Positions 55,801 to 64,000 of a DNA stretch of 64,000 bases are shown here, piece by piece (positions within the stretch are counted from its first letter, which is position 1; each line of letters starts with the position of its first letter). The position numbers and the translations under genes are program-made. Where the stretch lies: positions 10,488,001-10,552,000 of the forward strand of contig NC_051106.1 in assembly GCF_901709675.1 (NCBI RefSeq), read 5' to 3'. The stretch is from Syngnathus acus (Eukaryota; Chordata; Actinopteri; Syngnathiformes; Syngnathidae). The notes beneath the pieces were generated by a model that was not told where the DNA came from, made no database searches, and saw only the letters and a program-made list of their open reading frames with translations.

Positions 55801-57026
55801 AACATCAAACTGTCCAAGGCCTCTGGCCTTCACTTCACTTCACTTCACTCAAAAAGCGGAGCTTGATACGATGACGTAAGAAGTGAGTCACTTGTGTGAA
55901 AGCCGGGCATCTGAGAGTGCCGCTGCCTTTTCTTGTTTCCTAGCTTGAAAGTTTTCTAATCAGAAACATCCCAATAAAAAAGTCCATCATGAATCATTTT
56001 CATTCATTATGCGGACAACAAATTCACTTTGTGAGACAATCAGAGACGAGGACGTCAATGCGCAATTTCGTGATTGCAAATCATGTGACTCATTTCATTT
56101 GTGATGCCAGACCCTCCCGGACTTTCTACATTGAGATGAATAATGATGAGTTGCACCCATCGCCAATGCAATTGGCCAACATAACTTGTATTTAAACGGG
56201 TCACTATTCTAATGAATAATTCACTCCCCCCCGCCCCCTCAATGAAGGACAACAGAATTGTTTACTCCATCAATCGGAGACTATTTGTGTTTCGAAGGGT
56301 GAGAACTGTGGCTTTGGTTACTATGGCAACCGTTCCGCTCTTCTTTTCGTCAAGGAGCAACAAAGAGACGTTGTAAATGATTGTCAAAACTTGCTTGTGT
56401 TACTGTAGAAGCAATTACGTAAGGTGAGCTTGATGACGTAGGTAGAAAGAATGGTGGTAACCATAGGAACAAAAGTATGCTTGCTGAAATGAGCCCGTTT
56501 GTCCTGTCTCACGCAGCTTTCATCCCGCCCTACATACCACCGGGCCAATGGCGAGTATGGATTTGGTTACCATGGAGACTAGGAATAGGGCTAGGGGTGG
56601 CTGCACTTACGGCCCCGTATCTAAAAAAGTGACTGCGAGCTGCAAAGCGCACACGAGCCCCCACCATGACAGCTTGGATTCTATTTTCCCTCTCGGAAGT
56701 AGCGCTGTATGGACGGAGCGCCGCATTTCTTTGGGGCCCCTAACGATTCGGTGGCTGAAAGTAGACGAAACCAAACGGCTGCGACAGCGTCCACGTATTG
56801 CCGAAGGTAGTGTCACGTGATTTGGACCAATTTGATTGAGGGGGTGGAGGCTCTGCAGAATCACTGGAATCTAATTGGACCATAAATGCGCGCACTGAGG
56901 CAATTGAATCCTCCTGCAAATGAGTTTCTCCCGCCGCCAATTTTGAAGGGAGCCGCTTCCGTTGACTGTGAATTAAGTCGGCTGTGACCACGCCCTCAAC
57001 GGCGCAAACCACCTGTTTCACTGAGG

Positions 57027-57138
57027 ATGGATGGATGGATGGATGGATGGATGGATGGATGGATGGATGGATGGATGGATGGATGGATGGATGGATGGAT
57101 GGATGGATGGATGGATGGATGGATGGATGGATGGATGG
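57027..57138. repeat. (GGAT)n array
   Basis: About 28 perfect ggat units. Confidence 0.95.
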
Positions 57139-58713
57139 AAGTGATTTGCTGGTGCCTGTGCAGGAGGTTGAAGCACATTTGTTAGCAGATGTCCAGGGGC
57201 GAATGATGTCACGTTGAAAAAGATGATCAAAAATCAATGCTGTCAAGTGGCCACTTGGAGACCACCTTCCAATTCAACCCAGCGCGTGATGGATTCCTTT
57301 TGTAGGTTACCGGCAAACCTTGAGAAGAATCATAGCGATAGAACTGCCTTGTTGCTTTTTAATTGGAAATGATTGCTCCTAAAGCTGTACACATGAAAGT
57401 CATCCGTGTTTTCAATCTATTGAACATCTCCTGATGGAAAAAATAACATCTGCATCCCATCTCGCGAAGCACATTTCAAAAAAACGCCTCTTGATCTATT
57501 ATTGCTGTAATAGCAAGTAAGCCTAAGTGCTTGGGATGTTTCCTGCCATTTATCTGTTTCAATGATGGCTGATAGGAGAGGAAACTAGCATGGCTCTTTT
57601 CACTTGCCAAGACGTGCTAAAGTGCACTCCAAATCCCCACGTGGCGACCGAGGCGCTTTGTCATATTTGGACTCGAATTTGCAGAGCCGCTCATTGCTCA
57701 TAAATCATAATCAGGTCACGCGTTACATTTTCAACGTGGATTCCGAAAGTATTTTCTACGCACGCTTGCACGCAAAGGAGGGAGGGGCTTATTAAAGAAA
57801 GAGGCTTCCGTCACTTTGTGATGCAACAAGAGCAAATATGCAGGTGGGCGGGGCCAACGTGAAGATTTTTCACTGCAATTGCATTTGGAGTCCAGCACGT
57901 TTAAAAGTCTCCTGTCAACGTATCCTCCACTTTTCTTGCGCTCTTTCACCATTTTAGGGCCAGAGTGGTCCAAGGCCAAGCCACCTTTTGGAAAAGGGTT
58001 GGACTAGAAATTGAGCCGCAACCTTCTAGCAGCATCACCGTCCATCCCTTTAGTGCTACTCCATGGACATGGCCCTCCGCCGGGCTGCCAACGTGGCAAA
58101 AATGGCCAGCACCCGATGCTTTCAAGGAAAGAGTTCAAGGAAAAGTCCTCTCAGCAATGTCACCTTCCACGAATTTGCTTGGAACAGGACCAAAGTCCCC
58201 AGCGGAGATTGCTAATCCGTCCGTCCAAATGATTTGGTGAAACGTCTTCGGAATCCCTGGTGTGTTATTCAGTGCCAGGGACCAGTGCCTGATCCCTTGC
58301 GGTTAAATAGAAGACCAACGAAAAGTCTGGCTTGAAAAATCATGTCAATGTATGTTCAAATGCAGGACAGACTTGAATGACAAGATGGTCAGGACAAACC
58401 ATTCCCTTGAGTTTTGTGGCAAACATGAGAATCGTTGAATTGCCAATTGGCAGATGTGATTTGACGTTTGGCTTGCTTCCACTTTTCAAAGCGTGCCGTC
58501 TAATCACATCCATTTCAATCAAGTGATGTAAAATGCTGTATGCCGGCTATTTGAAAGGCTAGCATTTCACCGTCAAAATCGGAACGAAAGTCAACATGCG
58601 CATCGGAATGCGATCCAATTTTGTTCCTATGAACGGCTGCTTGCGGTGAACGTGTGCCATGAAAAATGGATGAGATGTACCTTCTGAGAGTAAAACGAGA
58701 CAGAAACCTAATG

Positions 58714-58750
58714 TGGAGGGAGGGAGGGAGGGAGGGAGGGAGGGAGGGAG
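58714..58750. repeat. (GGGA)n array
   Basis: About nine ggga units. Confidence 0.9.
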
Positions 58751-59683
58751 CGTGTCCTTCAAGTAACACCCTGATTTAGAATTATCAATGAGAGAAACAG
58801 AAAAGATTGCAAGCCTTTGCTCAAGTTGAGCAGGGAAACACATTGTGCAAAATCTGTTGTGGGGTTGTTGTTGTTGTTGTTGTTTTCAGGAAATACGTAT
58901 ACATCTCCTTTGAAATGAAAGTAGGACATCTTTTCAAGCAATCTTTTGACACAATATGGCAATGCCCTTGGATGAATGTGCTGCTGAGATGAGCCATGAA
59001 GTGGCACAAATAGTGGAGAGTACTGATTGCCAATAAAATATAGAAAAATAACAGCCAAGAAGTTGGCTCATTTGGCAAATCATTATTTTGAGATGGATTG
59101 CTTTTGCAGGCAGCACTTACAAATCAACTCGGATGGCAAGTCTTTTCGTTGAGTTTCCGTTGATGTCCAGCGCAGAGGGAAGCTTAACACTTGGGTGACA
59201 CAGCCGTTTCATTTTGTGGGGAACCCATGTCAGACTTCTTCTTTTTTTTTTTCTTCCTCGGATGCGTCTTGATTGAACATGACATGGCCATTAAGGAGTG
59301 CAGGATGCCTTTTGACAGGGTACGGTACGGCTGCTTTTTGAATACAAGTGAGGCTGGGTGGGGGTGCAGGGTAACAAGCAGCTTCAAGCTTTGCCTTAAA
59401 TTGCTATTTATTCACAATTGTTTTGAAGAACGGAATTTCTTTTGGAGCGTAGCGTATAAGCCATGGGATGTCACAACATCCCGCTGGTACCGAAACAGAA
59501 TGCTCATATTATTCACGCTCACCGTAGATTCTTCGGCTGGAGCAGTTGTTTCTGCGCAAGCAATGATGAAGTATTTCTGTCTAAATTTAGAGACTGCGGG
59601 ATAATTCCATATTCCGTGTATGCCCGAGGCACATTCCACATACAACAAGCCACGTGGCTCCGCTGTTGATGGTTCAACAAGGA

Positions 59684-59868
<185 letters not shown>

Positions 59869-60764
59869 TCCGAGGAGCCAAGGCCACTGGTGCAGAAAGG
59901 AGATGTTTAATTGGTACCCTTTGAATGCACATTGCCTAATTAATCCCAATAGTATCCTGAAAAGTCCACTGACATTTTGCACTCTGCACATTGTCACCAA
60001 GGCCACAATTTCAATTTTTATTGTTGTGTTTCATACGCAGTCAATTTATCATTTGTTTTGACAGCGAGCGGAAAGTACAAGGTACTTTCAACACACAGAA
60101 GGGAATTCAATATGAAATCATCAGCTGGCCATCCATCAAATTGGAATGTAAAAGTAAGCGCCAGTGTACATGACAAGAATAAATGAATGTTTTGGCAACA
60201 TATCATCCATCTCAGGTCAATGATCTAAGGCACTGTTTTGCATTGCTCACACTGCAGTCATAATCGCCCGCATGCGAACTCGCTCATGTGCAATAATTCC
60301 ATTATTCATGCTGCTGCTATTATATATGGAGAAGAGGAAAGCAGCAATCGGTTGAACATCTGAAGGAGAAACAAAAGCACCGTGTCATGCGTCAGGTAGA
60401 AAGCACGCAAACAAACGAGAGGAACAAGCCATTTCAATATTGACATGATCCGTTTGGATGGGCTAAGCTTAGGTGAAAAATAATTGCAAGCATACAAATG
60501 AATTCATGTTAGCAGGCCTGTGGGAAGAGGAGAGAGCATTTATAGCCCAGAGAGGAGATGATGCACGTATAGATAATGGACCTGGCTGGAGGCCAAGATA
60601 GAAACTTTAGGGGTGCTCGCCACTCACAATTAACCAGACGGCAGCTCGCAATTAGTACATTCATAAAATATCAAACATTTGACGATGGCGGGCGGAGAGG
60701 GGGTTCTTAACAAATGCTCTTTGGACAGCATCATATCAAAGCCTCCTCCACAAAGAAAAGCAAT

Positions 60765-60845
60765 AACGGGGCAGTGTAGCGGTTAACATTCCTGCTTCAC
60801 TAATGTTCCGGGTTTGAGCCCAGGCCCTCCTCTGTGGATAATAAA
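60765..60845 (+). mobile_element. SINE-like fragment with tRNA-type box B
   Basis: The text ggggcagtgtagcggttaac then ggtttgagccc resembles tRNA-derived repeats common in fish; the second word is close to the B box GGTTCGANTCC. No clear 3' tail is seen. Confidence 0.5.
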
Positions 60846-61865
60846 ACTTGCAGATCACACGCTAAAAGGCATGATTCATTTATACAGCCGCCTGCCTGTG
60901 TCTTGTGAGATCAAGATTGTATCTGAGCGTAGTCATTAAAAATGAATTGGCTTGGTCCAGTCAAGTTCTCAAGACAAAATCGTGGGGCGCTAATGTCATG
61001 AACAAGGAAACACATGGATGGGGCCGCTTTAAGGGCGTGGCAACTTTGAAGACCTGTTTGAAATCAAATCATCACACAATAATCTCGTGAGCTCGAGTGT
61101 CCCCTTCGCTTCATCCTTTTCTGCTTTTTTTCCGCACCATTTTACGCCTTGCGCTGGCGTTTGCACTCACTCCGAGTGACTCGTGTTTCAGCCTACAGCT
61201 CCTTTTAACTGTCACACTCCAAGCAAGCGCTTTCACTGTGACTCGAATCCGATTCAGAAGCAAATCCCTAAAACACTGAAGTCTCCGAATTGTAAGGCTC
61301 GGTCGGTGTTTGCCTTCCACCTTGCAAATGCCACGCTTGACTCACTTGAAATGTACATGAAAGAAGAAGAGCTTGAGCAATTCAATCGACACATAGTCAC
61401 CAGCCCGGTCGGCCCCTCGTCAATTTCTCTCTTTCTTGTGCTTGAGTTGTCGGGGAGTGCACAATAACAGTCAATTCCCACCCAGCGGTGGTTGATGATC
61501 TGAAAAATATAAGCGTCGAAATTAGTAGGACATTTCTGCAGAACTAGAATGTATTATTCATTATTTCATTGTATTCTTTTTAATCTTTGATTATGATGAT
61601 ATATTTCTGTATATTTGTTTGTTTGTTTGTTTGTTTGGCCATTTGACGGAGCAGAGCTATTGGTGATGCCCACAAATCACCTGAGCGGTTGCTCACTGCA
61701 GCAGCACCGGACAACCGGCCTGTAATTATTCAAGCGAACGCCGGGCCTGGGAGGAACATTGGCTGACGGCTAAAGGCAGACTGATAAATACACGGAGACA
61801 GGAGCAGGCTCGCGGATGGATAATAAGCTAGACTGACAGAGATAGTCGCCTGAGTGCAAAGCGCT

Positions 61866-61912
61866 TGGACGGACGGACGGACGGACGGATGGACGGATGG
61901 ATGGATGGATAG
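61866..61912. repeat. (GGAC)n / (GGAT)n array
   Basis: About eleven units, the first half ggac and the second ggat. Confidence 0.9.
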
Positions 61913-63087
61913 GCGGGAAGATAGGTGGACAAAAAGCGAGGCGGTCGGTGTGACAGCTTGGAACCATCTTCAACTAAGGCAACCGGGGTCATGAATGAAT
62001 GACATTGGCTTCCATTTGTATGTTCGGTCAATTCCGGGACTGAAGAAAAATGAATAAAACAACACTCCTCTTCCTCTATTTGTCCTGGGTTTCATTAATT
62101 TGATTGGCAGACAGACGACGTGGGGCAGATGAGAGTCACGGCTTGCGGTTGCCCTGGCGACGGCCTGCTCTTTGTTACAAGCTGCATTCCTGGCATCTAT
62201 CTGACGCGTCTTCTGCTGCGCTCGATCAATACCCCGCCCCGCCCCGCCCCGTGGAGACTGTTGAGCGAGCGGATGTTTGTGCCATGCCAGGGGTGTGAAA
62301 AGGAAAGGTGGGTTGGGGGTGGGGGGCACGAAAGAAGAAGCTGAGTGCTGGACTGACTGGTGAGGTCTTGATGGCTTCACTCGCATCCATATCAAAGTAT
62401 GCTTTGTGTCTGTCCGGGTGATTTTCATCTGCTTACCTTGCCAGGATTCCACGTTGACACAACTCTTTGAAGGCACTTCTCACATCTCTGAGTTGTTCTT
62501 TTTTTCCTCCCCTCGTCAGTGCATTAAAATATTTCCAGCACTCATCACTTCATTGGCAAAGATAGCCCTGAGCAGAATGTAGATACTTTTGGTAATGAGC
62601 CAATTATTGCCAGGTTCTCTGGCCCTAGAGGAATATTGTTCTGTAAAATAAAGCATTTCAAAAATACAATGATGTGAGTAAATATTTGCATGTATGTTTG
62701 CCCATTCATATGCTATTTTCTGTTGAGCATCAAGCGAGTGATGCTTGAATACAGAGCATAAGAGAGCACTTTTCTCATACTGATAACATGTGTCCCTCCC
62801 TCCCTCCCCTTGCAATGACGTGCTCGAAGATTATGGAAGCAAATATTTGCTGCCACTACATTGTTGATTGTCTGCGCCCCAGATCAATTTGAACAATTGT
62901 GAACCTGCAAAAGCAAAATGTACACGCACGCGCAGGCATAAACGGCGGTGTAATGAGGGAGGGAGGGAGGCGCCTCATTTGTGGCCACTCTGGTTAGCCG
63001 GCAAGCTTTTGCTGTGATGAACGTTGGCATTTTTTATGAAGCGTTGTAACAAATGTCTTTGGTTCTTCCTTCCAGGGCCCGACGGTG

Positions 63088-63141
63088 ATGGTGTTTTGGA
63101 CGCGTAAGGAGCTGTGCGGCGCCAGCGGGCAACGTGGGTAA
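63088..63141 (+). CDS. short upstream ORF in the LINGO leader
   Basis: ATG GTG TTT ... TAA, 17 codons, lies between a probable acceptor (ccttccag at about 63068-63075) and the main ATG at 63149, and stops 7 bp before that ATG. If the leader is spliced as it appears, ribosomes would meet this ATG first. No known peptide. Confidence 0.35.
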   Translation: MVFWTRKELCGASGQRG

Positions 63142-63148
63142 ACCAGTC

Positions 63149-64000
63149 ATGCGGCGCTACCACATCCTTGCGGGTGGGGCCGTGCTGCTTCTCCTGGCCG
63201 GACTGGCCCTGAGTTGCCCCGCCCGATGCGAGTGCTCCGCCCAGAGCAAGTCGGTGAGCTGCCACCGCAAGCGTCTCGCCGCCGTCCCCGAAGGCGTCCC
63301 CATCGAAACGCGCGTCCTGGACCTCAGCAAAAACAAGTTACGCATCATCACCCCGGACAACTTCTCTTCCTTCCATCTCCTGGAAGACCTGGATCTCAGC
63401 GACAACCTGATCAGCGTGGTGGAAATCGGATCCTTTCGCTCTCAGCTGGCTCTGCGCTCGCTCAACTTGCGCAGTAACGCCATCCAGCTGGTTCCGGCGG
63501 GCGTGCTGTCGGGCCTGGGCAACCTCACTGGCCTCGACCTCAACCACAACAGACTTGTGGTTCTGCTGGACCACGCCTTCCAAGATCTGCGCAAGTTGGC
63601 GTCCCTCCAGGTGGGCGACAACGAACTGGTTTTCATCTCCCAGAGGGCCTTCGTGGGATTGAGCGGACTGCAAAGTCTGACCCTGGAACGCTCCAATCTC
63701 AGCGCGGTGCCGACCGAGGCTTTGGCGCATCTCCGCAACCTGGTGGAACTGCGAATGCGCCATTTGAGCATCGCTTTGCTCAAGCCGTTCTCTTTTAAAA
63801 GGCTCTCGCGTCTGTGCCGACTGGAGCTGGACTATTGGCCCTGGTTGGACAGCCTCCCCCCTCTGTCGCTGCACGGCCTCAACCTCACCCAATTGTTCCT
63901 GACCAACACCAACGTGTCCGCCTTCCCCGGCGCGGCCTTGCGCCACCTGCCCTACCTCACTCACCTCAACTTGTCTTTCTCCCGAATCGGGCATATCCAT
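63149..64000 (+). CDS. LINGO-family LRR-Ig transmembrane protein, N-terminal part
   Basis: Neuronal type I membrane protein family (LRRs, Ig domain, TM). The open frame runs from ATG 63149 to the window end without an intron (284 residues), as expected for the single-coding-exon LINGO genes. A signal peptide (MRRYHILAGGAVLLLLAGLA) is followed by the LRR N-cap CPARCECSAQ...VSCHRKRL, then successive LRRs (VLDLSKNKL, DLDLSDNLI, SLNLRSNAI, GLDLNHNRL, SLQVGDNEL, SLTLERSNL), then DYWPWLDSL. CPARCECSAQ, IET..LDLSKN and LEIDYWP-type words are closest to LINGO2 in my memory. The sequence is diverged enough to be a fish-specific paralogue, so no symbol is given. The Ig, TM and tail lie beyond the window. 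Confidence 0.85.
   Translation, partial: MRRYHILAGGAVLLLLAGLALSCPARCECSAQSKSVSCHRKRLAAVPEGVPIETRVLDLSKNKLRIITPDNFSSFHLLEDLDLSDNLISVVEIGSFRSQLALRSLNLRSNAIQLVPAGVLSGLGNLTGLDLNHNRLVVLLDHAFQDLRKLASLQVGDNELVFISQRAFVGLSGLQSLTLERSNLSAVPTEALAHLRNLVELRMRHLSIALLKPFSFKRLSRLCRLELDYWPWLDSLPPLSLHGLNLTQLFLTNTNVSAFPGAALRHLPYLTHLNLSFSRIGHIH

Overview
The window is a piece of a vertebrate, teleost-type nuclear genome. It has intron-rich genes with GT-AG boundaries, short introns, abundant microsatellites and degraded fish-type transposable elements. Protein families are vertebrate-specific: a SALM/LRFN synaptic adhesion protein, a collagen-binding integrin alpha chain and a LINGO protein. Adjacent genes for a medium-chain alcohol dehydrogenase, METAP1 and eIF4E match the human 4q23 neighbourhood (ADH cluster, METAP1, EIF4E). 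I cannot name the species.

Layout. 1-6127 holds the last two coding exons and 3' UTR of an LRFN5-like gene (+). 6128-15000 is gene-poor, with simple repeats and old transposon pieces. 15269-16392 is a secreted C-type lectin (+) whose last exon junction is out of frame. 17549-17609 is a lone TATA-driven signal-peptide exon (+), followed by a Tc1/mariner remnant. 18817-21344 is a small GH18 chitinase-like gene (-) that has lost its catalytic motif. 23868-32827 is a complete 29-exon integrin alpha gene of the alpha-11 type (+). 33906-36462 is a nine-exon zinc alcohol dehydrogenase (+). 37785-42529 is metap1 (-, 11 exons). 42729-45243 is an eIF4E gene (+), head to head with metap1 across about 200 bp. 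45244-63148 has no recognisable gene and is rich in tetranucleotide arrays and LINE/SINE remnants. 63149-64000 is the start of a LINGO-family gene (+), cut by the window end.

Exon boundaries were placed by hand from family similarity plus splice signals. Reading phase is consistent through every junction of the integrin, ADH, METAP1, eIF4E and chitinase-like genes. The lectin is the exception.

Functionally, metap1 and eif4e both act at the start of protein synthesis (N-terminal methionine removal and cap recognition) and appear to share a short CpG-rich divergent promoter. The most unusual structure is at splice sites. eif4e carries a tandemly duplicated exon 2. The ADH gene has its exon-5 end plus donor site copied twice more inside the intron. 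Several introns begin with a tandem repeat at the 5' splice site itself. The lectin and the chitinase-like gene form a small cluster of secreted carbohydrate-binding-type genes with signs of rapid change.
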